From NCBI RefSeq assembly GCF_000759025.1, contig NZ_JPOS01000092.1, positions 105,990 through 169,989 on the forward strand: a stretch of DNA of 64,000 nt. The letters are read 5' to 3'. Positions 1-10,178 of this stretch are shown piece after piece. The notes under the pieces are model-generated. The model worked only from the letters and a program-made list of their open reading frames with translations, was not told where the DNA came from and did not search any database. Position numbers and translations under genes: made by a program. This DNA comes from Phaeodactylibacter xiamenensis. Lineage in GTDB: Bacteria > Bacteroidota > Bacteroidia > Chitinophagales > Saprospiraceae. Numbering within the stretch: the stretch's first letter is position 1; every line of letters begins with the position of its first letter.

Positions 1-3000
1 GAGTCCCCGAAGCAGTCCACCATCCGAATACTATCCCGGGTGAGGGATAAAGGCCCAGGTTGTTGCAGCGCAGTAAGAGGGGATTTTTCATTACACCCCG
101 TGGACAAGTCGGTTACCGTCACCCGGTAGTTGCCCGGGCTGAGGTTGCAAACAGAGACGGTATTAGTGTCCGTCACCTCAATATACCCATTGCTAAAGTG
201 GAACTGATAATTGGAGGAGCCACCAGCTACCCGGGCTACCGCACAACCATCGCCCTGACCATTACAGCTCACATCCACTGTATAGAAGGTATCCAACTCA
301 AAAGCAGCAGTGAAAGCTTTGACCTTGACCGGCAAAGCTTCCCGCTCACAGCCATTGGCATCGACAACGGTCAGGCTGTAGTCTGCCGGTAGAGGATCAG
401 GAATCTGTGGCTGATCCATACCATTACTCCAATGATACTCGTAGCCAGGCACGCCTCCACTCACAACTGCCTGAAGCTGCTCCACCTGCCCACCTTCACA
501 GATATCCTCTGCTTCCACGGCAATGGCAACACTCAGGGCAGGCGGCTCGCTCAGTATGAAGGTTGTATCGTAGGAACAGGCATTCGCATCATCTACCACC
601 AAACGATAGGCGCCTGCCGGAATATTAAAAATGTCCTCTGTGTCCACATCCGTTCCAATCCAGCTGTATCCATAGGGCGGAGTCCCGCCACGGGTATCTA
701 CCTCAATAAAACCAGTAGAATCACCCCGGCAGGCAATGGGCCCGAATCCTTCCAAACCAATCTCCAGGGGTTGCGGGCTTACAATGGGGATCGTATCGCT
801 GATGAGCTCACACCCACGTCCATCTGAAATGGATACAACATAATCACCATCACCAATCCCAATCCGGTTCGGACCAATTATACCATCATTCCAACGGTAT
901 TGAATAGGCGGCAGGATGGAGGGCGTACCGGAATTTTGGGTGGCTGTAACGTTGATCAGCCCATCCATTGTATTATCGCAGGCAGGCTGTACAACGTTGA
1001 TCGCACTGCCGAATAACTGAGGGGCTTCAATTACAAAGGTCGTATCGTACAGGCATCCCTGCCCGTCTTCCACCTGCACGCTGTAAACACCTACCGGCAA
1101 ATCGTCAATCTCATTCGTAGTGGCGCCGGTACTCCAGGTGTATTGATACGGAGGTACGCCCTGTGGATTGAGCGTCACTCTTCCGGTTTCCAGCCCTTCG
1201 CAAAAGGGTTGTACAACTTCAGCGGTGAAATCAGGTTCTGAAGTAGCCTCCAGAATAACTTTCAGCGTATCTCCCGGGCAGGCATTAGCATCGGTCAGGT
1301 ACGCAAAGTAAGTTCCAATAGCAAGGTTGCTAAGCGTACTGTCGGCTCCAGTTTCACTCCAGGCGTAGACATAAGGTGGATTCCCGCCACTCCCGCTCAC
1401 TGTAATCGAGCCGTTTTTCTCCCCAACGCAGGTGGGATTATCCGTATCAATGAGTGTGAGTGCTAACGGAGACGGCTCCTGAATCGGGTAAGCAGCACTC
1501 GCTGTACACCCCTGAAAGTCGGTGACCGTCACGCTATAGCTGCCCGCGCTCAGGTTCACCCGCAGGCGCGAATCGCCACCGTCCGCCCATTCGTAATGGT
1601 AAGGGGGAGTACCTCCATTACTTCCAACCAGCAGGCGCCCGTCTTCCTGGCCCGCACACGACATGTCCTGACGGAACTGCAACTCCAATTCAAGAGGCGC
1701 AGGGGCTTCCAGCTCAAAGCTTTCCACCAGTTGACAGTCTTTGCTATCGGTCAGGGTCAGGGTGTAAGTTCCGGCGGAGAGATTGAAAGGATTGGGAAAG
1801 TTGATATTATTGCTCCACAAATAACTATAGGGAGGCGTACCACCAAAAGCGGTGGCTGTGATGGCACCATCCGCAGTCGCTGCACAGCTGGGCGAAATAC
1901 CATCAAAGTTCAGTTGCAGTGGTGTGGCCGCTTTGACCTCGATACTATCTATAATTGTCTGGCAATCCCCATCGGTAACGGTAACGCTGTAAAAGCCACC
2001 CGGAAGGTTCTCAAGGCAGGCAGAAGCCTCGCCATTGCTCCATTCAAAGACCGGGCTACCGGCAGATACAGTCAGGCAGGCTTCCCCATCGCCGCTGCCG
2101 GGGCAACTCACGTCATTCACACTAATCTCCTGTACGGCAGCACCAGGCCCGTTGACCAGGACCGAACGGATGATCAGCTGGCAGCCCTCAACTGAGCTAT
2201 CTGTGATGGAGACCCGGTAGTTCCCCTGTGGCAAGTTACCGACCACCAGAGTATCCGAAACGGCAGAAGCATTTCCAGCTACTCCGTTAGCCCCTTCCCA
2301 GCTGTAGTCGTAGGGCGGTTCTCCGGAGAGAGGCACCAGCGTGATTGCACCATCAGTCCCATCGCAGGTACTAACATCCGTAACAAAGCTTCGCAACGAA
2401 TCAATGCTTACAATAGTCCTTACACGGGCACTATCTACGCTAAAGCACCCCTCCACATCCGTGATGGTAACCGGATAGGTTTGCGTTACGCCCACCTGAA
2501 AACCTGCATCTACCTCAATGGATGCACCCGACGCCCCGTTACCCCATTGGTAGGTATAGGGCTGATTGCCTCCAGTGGCCTGCACCGACAAGGTGGCAGT
2601 TGTCTCCCGGCAAAGCACCATAGAATCCGAAGGCAGGAAAGTCAGGGCCGGGCCGGGCTTAAAATCGATTTGTACCTGGCCCTCATCCGAACAGCCAAAA
2701 TCAGCGGTCGCCTTAAAATAAAAAATACTCCCCACCATGGAGGCAATCACCGGGTCAGCCAGCTGATTAGCAGGAGTAGCCGGGCTGCCGGTGTGGAAGG
2801 TAATATCACTACCTGTAAAGTTGGCATCATTGAAAATGATACTCTCCAGATTAAGGGAATCCTCCGGGCATACCTCTGGAGTGGTTTGCTGGGCAAGGTT
2901 CGGCGTAGGATTGACCACTACATAAACAGGAGCCCGTTGGGCAGAGATACAAGTAAGGTTGCGCTCTTCCACGTAGTAGGTGTAAACTACCGGCTCAGGC

Positions 3001-4823
3001 CCATTATTGACCAGCAGTTGGGTAGGCGAAAAAGCTGGTCCGAAACCTATAAAGTTGGTAGCATCAGCAGCTGGGTACCAAAAAAAGAGGCTGTTGCTCA
3101 AATCTGAAGACACCCTAAGCAGGGCCGACTGCCCTGAACAAATCGTATCGTGCACCACCGTGGGCGGTGGCAGCAGTGGATCATCGCCCATACCATTACA
3201 GTTTTCATCCAGACCATTGCAGGCGATTTCCTCTGCTCCGGGATTGATTGCCGGGTTATTGTCATTGCAATCGCCACCTGCAGCAACAAAGCCTTCGGGT
3301 GCAGTACTCAAGCAGGTGAAAACCGGTTGGTTATCATCTCCATAGCCATCGCCATCCGCATCGACGTAAAAGGTGAAGCCAGAGGCTCCAAGAAGTGTAG
3401 CCCCGTAAAACTGCAGGTTATCCAGCGCAATGTCTCCTCGCGTATTACTGCCTTCCTGCCCTACAAAACGCAGGCGCAGGGTATCTCCATCCTCAAAATC
3501 GCTTAGCCCGATGTAGACTTTTTGCCAATCGGGGCTCTGCGTTCCGGAACGCGACCAGAGGGGCGTCCAGTTAAACCCACCATCGCCGGAAGCTTGCAGG
3601 GTGAGGCTGCCAATGCCCTCTCCCAACATATGGTACTGAAAGGAAAAGTGGCAGGTATCCGTGCCTTGTTTATCCAAAATAATGCAATCCGATTCCAGAA
3701 TAGCAGTCTTGCCCGAACCGCAATTATTTCCGGAAGCTTCCAGGTAAACGTACTGCGCAGAGCCATCGGCACCTGATTCAGGCCCGGTGCCAAAGGTAAC
3801 CGTAGGGCCGGTTGCCACCAGCCAGTCATAATCATTTTGTTGGCTGTTCTCCCAAATGCCTGTTAGCGGGCACTCTGTATTGCAAAGGGTACCGCATAAG
3901 CCTTCTGATTCAAAGCCAGTGGAAAAGGTAAGCCCTGGCGGATTACAGCCTGTGGAAAAAGTAACCGGGCAGGAATTTTCAGATACCCCTCCACCGCATA
4001 CCTTGCGCACATAAAGCTCGTAGTCCGTCTCCGCATCCAGCCCCATTAGCATAAAAGGTGGGCAGCCCGTGTACGACACCATTGTACCCCCGCCCGCTGC
4101 AGCCCCACTGCCCGGCGTAAAGCCGATAGGACCGTATTCCAGCAAGGTGGTCCCGCAGCTGGTTTCCGGCACCCAGTTCAAAACAACTGTAGTCGTGTCG
4201 GAATCGATAACCTCCACGGTCTCCACAGGCTGGCAATTCAATGGGGCAAACACCAGATTGACAAATTCGAGGCGGCCGATATCCCCTTCCGCATCATCGC
4301 AGATAATGAGCTCCCAAAGACCGTTGGGGTCAGTGGTACCGTCATTGAAATCATAAAGGCTGCCTTCGGGCCGGATGGTTTCGGTGGTAAATGGAGGCAC
4401 AGATGCGGATACCGGCACGCAGCTGCTCATGGTGAAGCGGGCGGGCTCTGCGCAGTCCGGTACATCCGGGTTGCCGTAATTGTCATCGCCGGCGCCATTA
4501 TCAAACGAAAGTGGGACATCAATTCCGGCAGGCGACCGCAGGGTCATTTCAAGGTCGTTAGCCCAGGTGTGGCGAATGATAAGCTGCACCTCCTGCAGGG
4601 CAACATCTACACCGAGAGCAGTCCCGGGTGCACCATTCACATTGATGACAATCTCGTCAGGATCAGGAATAACATTTAGACTGGGGTCACAGCCACCGTC
4701 TTTCAGGTTGAGCCCGATATTACAGGAATTATTGTTGATCACTACACTCTGTGCAAAGAGTGGTGTACCAAGCAGATAAAACAGGAGTAGTAGATAATTC
4801 GGCATTGGGGAGTTCATCAGCAT
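1..4823 (-). CDS. Giant secreted SprB-repeat adhesin, 3' end beyond window
   Basis: The reverse strand is open from an ATG at 4823 (alternatives 4817 and 4805) to the left edge, 1607 codons without a stop, so the protein is partial at its C-terminus. It begins with a signal peptide ending around TPLFAQS. A proprotein-convertase P-type domain (about residues 25-192), a fibronectin-III-like domain (193-288), a MAM/lectin-like segment (290-475) and a MopE-type metal-binding motif (about 480-545, DADGDGYGDD and GGDCNDNNPAINPG) follow. From about residue 720 to the edge there are at least ten SprB-type repeats, each with a Cys...DG core, an aromatic PY.Y.WSNG stretch and an L.AG.Y.V.VTD turn. Family knowledge suggests a T9SS-exported surface adhesin; its sorting domain would lie outside the window. 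Confidence 0.88.
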   Translation of the reverse strand, partial: MLMNSPMPNYLLLLFYLLGTPLFAQSVVINNNSCNIGLNLKDGGCDPSLNVIPDPDEIVINVNGAPGTALGVDVALQEVQLIIRHTWANDLEMTLRSPAGIDVPLSFDNGAGDDNYGNPDVPDCAEPARFTMSSCVPVSASVPPFTTETIRPEGSLYDFNDGTTDPNGLWELIICDDAEGDIGRLEFVNLVFAPLNCQPVETVEVIDSDTTTVVLNWVPETSCGTTLLEYGPIGFTPGSGAAAGGGTMVSYTGCPPFMLMGLDAETDYELYVRKVCGGGVSENSCPVTFSTGCNPPGLTFSTGFESEGLCGTLCNTECPLTGIWENSQQNDYDWLVATGPTVTFGTGPESGADGSAQYVYLEASGNNCGSGKTAILESDCIILDKQGTDTCHFSFQYHMLGEGIGSLTLQASGDGGFNWTPLWSRSGTQSPDWQKVYIGLSDFEDGDTLRLRFVGQEGSNTRGDIALDNLQFYGATLLGASGFTFYVDADGDGYGDDNQPVFTCLSTAPEGFVAAGGDCNDNNPAINPGAEEIACNGLDENCNGMGDDPLLPPPTVVHDTICSGQSALLRVSSDLSNSLFFWYPAADATNFIGFGPAFSPTQLLVNNGPEPVVYTYYVEERNLTCISAQRAPVYVVVNPTPNLAQQTTPEVCPEDSLNLESIIFNDANFTGSDITFHTGSPATPANQLADPVIASMVGSIFYFKATADFGCSDEGQVQIDFKPGPALTFLPSDSMVLCRETTATLSVQATGGNQPYTYQWGNGASGASIEVDAGFQVGVTQTYPVTITDVEGCFSVDSARVRTIVSIDSLRSFVTDVSTCDGTDGAITLVPLSGEPPYDYSWEGANGVAGNASAVSDTLVVGNLPQGNYRVSITDSSVEGCQLIIRSVLVNGPGAAVQEISVNDVSCPGSGDGEACLTVSAGSPVFEWSNGEASACLENLPGGFYSVTVTDGDCQTIIDSIEVKAATPLQLNFDGISPSCAATADGAITATAFGGTPPYSYLWSNNINFPNPFNLSAGTYTLTLTDSKDCQLVESFELEAPAPLELELQFRQDMSCAGQEDGRLLVGSNGGTPPYHYEWADGGDSRLRVNLSAGSYSVTVTDFQGCTASAAYPIQEPSPLALTLIDTDNPTCVGEKNGSITVSGSGGNPPYVYAWSETGADSTLSNLAIGTYFAYLTDANACPGDTLKVILEATSEPDFTAEVVQPFCEGLETGRVTLNPQGVPPYQYTWSTGATTNEIDDLPVGVYSVQVEDGQGCLYDTTFVIEAPQLFGSAINVVQPACDNTMDGLINVTATQNSGTPSILPPIQYRWNDGIIGPNRIGIGDGDYVVSISDGRGCELISDTIPIVSPQPLEIGLEGFGPIACRGDSTGFIEVDTRGGTPPYGYSWIGTDVDTEDIFNIPAGAYRLVVDDANACSYDTTFILSEPPALSVAIAVEAEDICEGGQVEQLQAVVSGGVPGYEYHWSNGMDQPQIPDPLPADYSLTVVDANGCEREALPVKVKAFTAAFELDTFYTVDVSCNGQGDGCAVARVAGGSSNYQFHFSNGYIEVTDTNTVSVCNLSPGNYRVTVTDLSTGCNEKSPLTALQQPGPLSLTRDSIRMVDCFGD

Positions 4824-4872
4824 ACAGTTTACACTGGCAATTTACCCCAAAAATAGAAAGAATTCAGATGTA

Positions 4873-5019
4873 TTAGCGGACTTCGGCTGTTTCCTCTTCT
4901 TCTATCGGCTGTTTTTCTTTTACCGGCCCGCTTAGTTTTTTGACTAAGAATGCGAATCCCACCACAAAGTGCGCGAGGATCAAAAACAAAACGATGTAAG
5001 TGCCCCAGCTACCTGACAT
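4873..5019 (-). CDS. Small single-pass membrane protein (48 aa)
   Basis: A short ORF starts with MSGSWGTYIV, has one hydrophobic helix (about residues 7-25) and ends in a charged Lys/Glu-rich tail. A longer in-frame start at 5073 would add 18 polar residues before the helix and would bring the coding region up to the operator-like dyad, so I prefer 5019. I do not recognise the family. The layout, a short luminal end, one helix and an acidic cytoplasmic tail, resembles the two mini proteins at 18739-18915 and 19046-19189, and the same 17-bp dyad-containing sequence lies upstream of this gene and of the 18739 gene. Confidence 0.6.
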   Translation of the reverse strand: MSGSWGTYIVLFLILAHFVVGFAFLVKKLSGPVKEKQPIEEEETAEVR

Positions 5020-5066
5020 AGTATTCAAATTTTGGTTAAAGTTAAGGGCATAGAGCCATTTGCAGG

Positions 5067-5080
5067 GTGACAAAGGTCAC
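5067..5080. promoter_or_regulatory. Dyad operator candidate GTGAC-N4-GTCAC
   Basis: GTGACAAAGGTCAC is a perfect 5-bp inverted repeat around a 4-bp centre. It lies in the divergent region between the small membrane protein (start 5019) and the ABC-F gene (start 5146). A 17-bp version of the same sequence recurs at 18996-19012, upstream of another mini membrane protein. The form resembles sites of Crp/Fnr-family regulators, but which regulator binds is inference. Confidence 0.5.
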
Positions 5081-5090
5081 ACGTATTTCT

Positions 5091-5098
5091 TACCTTTG
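5091..5098 (+). promoter_or_regulatory. Bacteroidota -7 promoter box of the ABC-F gene
   Basis: TACCTTTG followed by C fits the Bacteroidota consensus TAnnTTTG, 48 bp before the ABC-F start codon. No TTTG or TTG lies at the usual 17-23 bp upstream. The GTGAC dyad occupies that place, which would fit an activator-dependent promoter. Confidence 0.5.
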
Positions 5099-5145
5099 CG
5101 GCAAATGGCACAGCGGCAGGGCCGCACCCACAAAGCGCATAGAAT

Positions 5146-7068
5146 ATGATCAACATCAATAATGTTTTTGTCAAATACGGAGACCGTACGCTACTCGACC
5201 GGGTTAATCTGGTTATTGTGGAGCGGGACAAGGTGGGCCTGGTGGGCCGAAATGGCGCCGGCAAATCCACCCTGCTCAAGATTATCGCCGGCTATATGTC
5301 ACCGCATGATGGCAACGTCGACCGGCCTTCCGGCAGCACGCTGGGCTTCTTACATCAGGAAATGAGCCTGCCCAAAGGCAAGACCGTGATGGCTGAAACC
5401 CTTACCGCTTTTGACGAAGTGCGCCGCCTGGAAAAGCAAATCGCCGAACTGAACGATGAAATGGCGACCCGTACGGATTACGAAAGTGATTCTTACATGA
5501 AGCTGCTCGAAAATTTCGCCGAAGTCAACGACCGCTTCCAATTGCTGGGCGGTCAGACCATGGAGGCGGATGCCGAGCGCGTACTCACCGGCCTGGGCTT
5601 CAAAGCTTCCGATATGGACCGCCTGACCGATGAATTCAGCGGCGGCTGGCAAATGCGGATCGAGCTGGCGAAAATGCTGCTGCAGCGCCCCGACTACCTC
5701 CTGCTGGACGAACCGACCAACCACCTGGACATCGAATCCATCATCTGGCTGGAAAAATTCCTGAAGGATTACGCCGGTGCGGTCATCGTGATTTCGCACG
5801 ATAAGCAATTTCTCGACAACGTCACCAGAAGAACGGTTGAGGTCGAACTCGGCAAAATCTACGACTACAAAGCGGCCTACAGCGAGTATGTGGACCTGCG
5901 CAAGGAAAGGCGCGAACAACAGCTGGCGGCTTATGAAAACCAGCAGCGGGTCATTGCGGATAAAGAGCGGACCATCAACCGGTTTATGGCGAAGGCGACC
6001 AAGACCAAGATGGCGCAGTCCATGCAAAAACAGCTCGACAAAATTGAGCGCATCGAGGTCGAACAGTTCGATACCGCTGCTATGAACCTCCGCTTTCCAC
6101 CGGCACCACGGTCCGGCCAGGTGGCTCTGGAGGCCAAAAACCTGTCCAAAAGCTATGGCAGCCTAAACGTGCTCGACAAAGTGGACCTTAAGCTGGACCG
6201 GGGGGACCGTGTGGCTTTCGTGGGGCAAAACGGGCAGGGCAAGACCACCCTGGCTAAGATCATCGTTAACGAACTGACCCTGACCGGGGGAGAATTGCAA
6301 CTGGGCCATAACGTTGAAATCGGCTACTACGCCCAGAATCAATCTGACAGCCTGCACGCCAAGCTGACGGTACTGGAAACCATGGAAAACTACGCGCCCG
6401 CTGAAATGCGCACTCAGCTGCGGAGTATCCTCGGTGCATTTATGTTCAGTGGAGAGGATGCGGATAAGAAAGTATCTGTACTTTCAGGCGGAGAGCGCGC
6501 CCGCCTTGCCCTGGCTTGCCTGCTGCTGCGCCCTTTCAACCTGCTGGTGCTGGACGAACCGACCAACCACCTGGATATTATCTCCAAAGATGTACTCAAA
6601 CAGGCCATCAAAGACTACGATGGCACCCTGATTGTCGTTTCCCACGACCGGGAATTCCTCGCTGGACTTACAGACCGCACCCTGGAGTTCCGCGACCGGA
6701 AACTGCACGAGCACCTGGGCGATGTCAACTACTTCCTGGAAAAGCGGCAGCTCGACAATATGCGGGATGTGGAAATCAGTCAGTCCTCCGGTAAACCCAA
6801 AACGGCCATCGCAGAAGCACCGCCCAAAAAAGAGCTGAGCTACGAAGAGCGCAAACGCCTGCAGCGCGCCATTTCCAATGCAGAAAAGAAAGTGGAGAAA
6901 ATTGAGGAAGAAATCGAAGCCGTGGAGAAGATCATGTCTAACCCGGAGTTTTACATGCAGGATGACGCCGCGGAGATCACCAAAAAGCATGCTGACCTGA
7001 AGGCTGCTTTAGAAGATGCCATTGAGGTCTGGGAACTCGCCCAACTCGAGATGATGGAGTACGAATAG
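5146..7068 (+). CDS. ABC-F family ATPase (640 aa)
   Basis: Two ABC ATPase domains occur in one chain with no membrane segment, the hallmark of ABC-F proteins that act on the ribosome. Walker A motifs are GRNGAGKST (about residue 37) and GQNGQGKTT (about 360). Signature motifs are FSGGW (about 164) and LSGGE (about 446), and both halves carry LLDEPTNHLD or VLDEPTNHLD. The inter-domain linker is rich in charged residues and the C-terminal 90 residues form a Lys/Glu-rich coiled coil, as in Uup-type members. Length is normal for the family. The start follows a TACCTTTGC promoter box. It converges with clpB across a shared hairpin. Whether it is a translation factor or gives antibiotic protection cannot be told from sequence. 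Confidence 0.95.
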   Translation: MININNVFVKYGDRTLLDRVNLVIVERDKVGLVGRNGAGKSTLLKIIAGYMSPHDGNVDRPSGSTLGFLHQEMSLPKGKTVMAETLTAFDEVRRLEKQIAELNDEMATRTDYESDSYMKLLENFAEVNDRFQLLGGQTMEADAERVLTGLGFKASDMDRLTDEFSGGWQMRIELAKMLLQRPDYLLLDEPTNHLDIESIIWLEKFLKDYAGAVIVISHDKQFLDNVTRRTVEVELGKIYDYKAAYSEYVDLRKERREQQLAAYENQQRVIADKERTINRFMAKATKTKMAQSMQKQLDKIERIEVEQFDTAAMNLRFPPAPRSGQVALEAKNLSKSYGSLNVLDKVDLKLDRGDRVAFVGQNGQGKTTLAKIIVNELTLTGGELQLGHNVEIGYYAQNQSDSLHAKLTVLETMENYAPAEMRTQLRSILGAFMFSGEDADKKVSVLSGGERARLALACLLLRPFNLLVLDEPTNHLDIISKDVLKQAIKDYDGTLIVVSHDREFLAGLTDRTLEFRDRKLHEHLGDVNYFLEKRQLDNMRDVEISQSSGKPKTAIAEAPPKKELSYEERKRLQRAISNAEKKVEKIEEEIEAVEKIMSNPEFYMQDDAAEITKKHADLKAALEDAIEVWELAQLEMMEYE

Positions 7069-7084
7069 GTAAGGTACAACAGAA

Positions 7085-7119
7085 AAAGCCCCGGCAAGCA
7101 TTACGGCCACCGGGACTTT
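7085..7119. terminator. Bidirectional terminator-like hairpin between ABC-F and clpB
   Basis: AAAGCCCCGG (7085-7094) pairs with CCGGGACTTT (7110-7119) with one mismatch, giving a 9-pair stem in the 69-bp gap between two convergent genes. The A and T ends of the stem could serve transcripts from either side. Confidence 0.55.
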
Positions 7120-7137
7120 CTGGTTCAAACACTTTTC

Positions 7138-9756
7138 TTACGCCATCAATTCTTCTTCCTTGATGGGCTGCCGGAATACGATTTTGTCATCAAAAACATC
7201 GAGGACCACGGTGCTGTCCGGCATCACTTTTTGCATCAGCATCTGCTTGGACAGCTCGTTAAGGACCTTCTTCTGAATGACCCGCTTCAGCGGCCGGGCG
7301 CCAAATTCAGGATGGTATCCTTTGTCAGCCAGCCACTTTTTCGCTTCATCCGCGATGGTCAGCTGTATCTGCTGCTTGGCCAGATTAACACGCAGCTCTT
7401 CCAGTTGCAGGTCGACAATTTGTCCAATATCGGCACGGGAAAGCGGACGGAACATGATCGTTTCGTCAATCCGGTTTAGGAATTCCGGGCGTACGCTTTG
7501 CTTGAGCAATTCGAAGACTTGTTCCCGGGTATTTTCAATTACCAACTCTTCGTCTCCGGGCACCATATTCGCAAAGTTCTCGCGAATGATATTGGAGCCC
7601 ATGTTGGAAGTCATGATGATAATGGTGTTCTTGAAATCCGCCACCCGGCCCTTACTATCCGTCAGGCGGCCATCTTCGAGCACCTGCAGGAGGATATTGA
7701 AGGTATCCGGATGGGCTTTTTCGATCTCATCCAGCAGGACCACGCTGTAGGGCTTGCGGCGCACTGCTTCCGTTAGCTGACCGCCTTCATCGTAGCCCAC
7801 GTATCCCGGAGGCGCACCTACCAGACGAGAGACCGCATGCCGCTCCTGATACTCGCTCATATCAATCCGGGTCAGCAGATCTTCATCATCAAAGAGGTAT
7901 TCGGCCAGCGCTTTGGCCAGCTCCGTTTTACCAACGCCTGTAGTCCCCAGGAATAGGAAGGAGCCAATGGGGCGGCGTTCGTTGCTCAGCCCGGTACGGC
8001 TGCGGCGGATGGCATCGGCCACAGCTTCCACGCCCTCGTCCTGCCCTACGACCCTTTTGTGCAAGTCTTCTTCCAGGTGAAGGAGTTTCTCGCGCTCGCT
8101 CTGCAGCATTCGCGTTACCGGCACGCCCGTCCAGCGGCTGACGATCTCCGCGATATCCTCTGCATCCACCTCTTCCTTGACCAGCAGCTTGTTGTTGGCT
8201 TGCATGTCCTGCAGGCGCTGCGTGTAGTCTTCCAGTTGCTGTTCGACTTCAGGAATGCGGCCATAGCGGATTTCGGCAGCATCGGTGTAGTTGCCTTCCC
8301 GTTCTGCACGGGCGCTTTCCTGTTTTAGGCGTTCGATTTCCTCTTTGGCTTGCTGTACACCAAGGATGACCTCCCGCTCACTCTCCCACTGTGCCTTCAG
8401 CGCATTGCGGTCTTCTTCGAGGTTAGCCAGTTCCTCGTTGATACTGCTGATTTTAAGTTCGTCGTTTTCCCGGCGCATGGCTTCCCGCTCAATTTCGAGC
8501 TGACGGATCCGGCGCTCCACTTCGTCGAGTTCTTCGGGCATGGAGTTCATTTCCAGCCGGAGTTTGGCAGCAGCTTCGTCTACCAGGTCAATGGCTTTAT
8601 CCGGCAAGTGCCGGTCGGTGATGTAGCGGTGCGATAGCTGTACGGCGGCGACTACGGCATCGTCTTTGATGTTGATTTTGTGGTGCGTCTCATACCGTTC
8701 CTTCAGACCACGCAGGATGGAAATGGCATCATCCACGCCCGGTTCGTCCACCAGAACGGTTTGGAAACGGCGTTCCAGCGCTTTGTCATTCTCAAAGTAT
8801 TTTTGGTACTCATTGAGGGTGGTGGCACCGATAGCGCGCAGCTCGCCCCTCGCCAGAGCAGGCTTCAGGATATTGGCAGCATCCATAGCGCCCTGCCCCT
8901 TACCGGCACCAACCAGGGTATGAATCTCATCAATGAAAAGGAAAATCTGCCCCTCAGCCGTTTTGACTTCGTTGATCACAGACTTCAGGCGCTCCTCAAA
9001 TTCGCCCTGATACTTGGCCCCGGCAATCAGTGCCCCCATATCCAGGGAAAAGATGTCTTTGTCACGCAGGTCTTCCGGCACATCGCCATCCACAATGCGG
9101 TGGGCCAGCCCTTCGATAATTGCCGTTTTACCTACGCCAGGCTCGCCGATCAGTATGGGGTTGTTTTTGGTACGGCGGGCCAGGATATGCAGCACGCGGC
9201 GGATTTCATCCTCCCGGCCGATTACCGGGTCGAGTTTGCCGTTGCGCGCCATTTCGTTGAGGTTGACGGCGTATTTGCCCAGAGCGTTGTAGCTGTTTTC
9301 GGCACTGTGGGTGGTGACGCGCTTGCCCTTGCGAAGCTCCTCAATGGCTGCTTTCAATGCCTTTTCGGTGATGCCCGCATCTTTGAGCATTTGCGTGGTG
9401 CTGTCCTTAACACCCAGCAAGGCCAGCAGGATATGTTCCAGGGCAACAAACTCATCCCCAAAGTCCTTGAGGTAAGTATTAGCCTTTTGCAACACCTCCG
9501 TAGCGGTGCGGGACAGGTACTGACTGCCGCCGCTGACACTCGGGTAGGACTGAATGATGCTGTCCGTTGCCTTTTTAATATTGTCGAAATTGACACCCAG
9601 CTTCTTCAGTACAAAAGGCGTCACGTTCTCATCCACCTGAAGGATACCCTTTAGCAGGTGGGCCGGCTCAATCGCCTGATGCTGCTCCTGCATAGCGATC
9701 TGCTGCGCGTGCTGCACGGCTTCCTGAGCCTTGATGGTGAAATTATTGAGGTTCAT
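7138..9756 (-). CDS. clpB: ATP-dependent disaggregase ClpB
   Basis: This 872-residue Hsp100 chaperone has the full ClpB layout: an N-terminal double Clp repeat (about 1-150), first AAA+ module with Walker A GEPGVGKT near residue 205, a long coiled-coil middle domain (about 400-530) and a second AAA+ module with GTTGVGKT near 603. The middle domain distinguishes ClpB from ClpA and ClpC. It threads aggregated proteins through its hexamer pore and works with DnaK in the cytoplasm. The start [11 protein letters not shown] is typical. A cluster of TTGGCA/TGCCAA half-sites lies 94-131 bp upstream and may carry stress control. Confidence 0.98.
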   Translation of the reverse strand: MNLNNFTIKAQEAVQHAQQIAMQEQHQAIEPAHLLKGILQVDENVTPFVLKKLGVNFDNIKKATDSIIQSYPSVSGGSQYLSRTATEVLQKANTYLKDFGDEFVALEHILLALLGVKDSTTQMLKDAGITEKALKAAIEELRKGKRVTTHSAENSYNALGKYAVNLNEMARNGKLDPVIGREDEIRRVLHILARRTKNNPILIGEPGVGKTAIIEGLAHRIVDGDVPEDLRDKDIFSLDMGALIAGAKYQGEFEERLKSVINEVKTAEGQIFLFIDEIHTLVGAGKGQGAMDAANILKPALARGELRAIGATTLNEYQKYFENDKALERRFQTVLVDEPGVDDAISILRGLKERYETHHKINIKDDAVVAAVQLSHRYITDRHLPDKAIDLVDEAAAKLRLEMNSMPEELDEVERRIRQLEIEREAMRRENDELKISSINEELANLEEDRNALKAQWESEREVILGVQQAKEEIERLKQESARAEREGNYTDAAEIRYGRIPEVEQQLEDYTQRLQDMQANNKLLVKEEVDAEDIAEIVSRWTGVPVTRMLQSEREKLLHLEEDLHKRVVGQDEGVEAVADAIRRSRTGLSNERRPIGSFLFLGTTGVGKTELAKALAEYLFDDEDLLTRIDMSEYQERHAVSRLVGAPPGYVGYDEGGQLTEAVRRKPYSVVLLDEIEKAHPDTFNILLQVLEDGRLTDSKGRVADFKNTIIIMTSNMGSNIIRENFANMVPGDEELVIENTREQVFELLKQSVRPEFLNRIDETIMFRPLSRADIGQIVDLQLEELRVNLAKQQIQLTIADEAKKWLADKGYHPEFGARPLKRVIQKKVLNELSKQMLMQKVMPDSTVVLDVFDDKIVFRQPIKEEELMA

Positions 9757-10085
9757 CTATCGTTGAGTTGTATGCTTTAAAATCTTCCCTACAGGAATTG
9801 AACAGCAATTTAACTTCAAATGATGTACCAAACACCTAAATGCGCCACCTTGGCACCTCTTTGCCAGCCCAGCTGCCAATTTGGCATCATCAGAAAAAAA
9901 ATACCTGACCGATTAGTACACAACCCCCTGATAAACAAGCTACAACAGACCTGAAATCTCCCCAACTATACTGTGCTACAGAAAAAACGATATCTTTTTT
10001 TCATTTTTGCCCAACCCTTTCCAACCCCGTGCCTGTCTGGGCATAATGAATTTGGAACACAACTATTTTAACGATCTCAAAACTG
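9757..10085. other. Intergenic region between clpB and the mqnD leader
   Basis: I see no gene in these 329 bases. The region holds the divergent control signals of clpB and the mqnD side, including the TTGGCA half-site cluster at 9850-9886. A T-rich stretch at about 9990-10008 ending in TTTTTGCCC loosely resembles a Bacteroidota promoter on the plus strand. Confidence 0.5.
9850..9886. promoter_or_regulatory. Cluster of four TTGGCA/TGCCAA half-sites upstream of clpB
   Basis: TTGGCA (9850-9855), TGCCAG (9862-9867), TGCCAA (9874-9879) and TTGGCA (9881-9886) occur within 37 bp. The first three start exactly 12 bp apart, and the last two form a perfect 13-bp palindrome. It does not match the CIRCE, HAIR or CtsR consensus. 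It is a candidate operator for clpB; the regulator is unknown. Confidence 0.4.
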
Positions 10086-10166
10086 ATGCTCATGCCGGTT
10101 ACAACGATGTTAGTGCTCGCCCTTGCTGTTATTGCTGTTGGAAAAAAGTCGCGGGCCCTACGTTAA
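10086..10166 (+). CDS. Possible 26-aa hydrophobic leader peptide before mqnD
   Basis: An ATG at 10086 (or 10092 in the same frame) opens a 26-codon ORF with a central run LVLALAVIAV and a basic end GKKSRALR. It has the look of a tiny membrane peptide. A strong hairpin followed by T residues comes 12 bp later and ends at the mqnD start codon. It may be a real mini protein, an attenuation leader, or chance; the hydrophobic-then-basic pattern is the only positive evidence. Confidence 0.3.
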   Translation: MLMPVTTMLVLALAVIAVGKKSRALR

Positions 10167-10178
10167 CCGCTTGCAACC

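Noticed and set aside
60..2220. Several plus-strand ORFs (60-392, 432-827, 1596-2195)
   Set aside because: They lie antisense to the continuous SprB-repeat frame on the minus strand and have no domain character.
5350..6990. Minus-strand ORFs inside the ABC-F gene (for example 5350-6027)
   Set aside because: They are antisense shadows of a clear, full-length ABC-F coding region.
9851..9865. Sigma-54-like TGGCAC...TTGC upstream of clpB
   Set aside because: The spacing between GG and GC is one base short of the required 10, and the bases are better explained by the TTGGCA half-site cluster.
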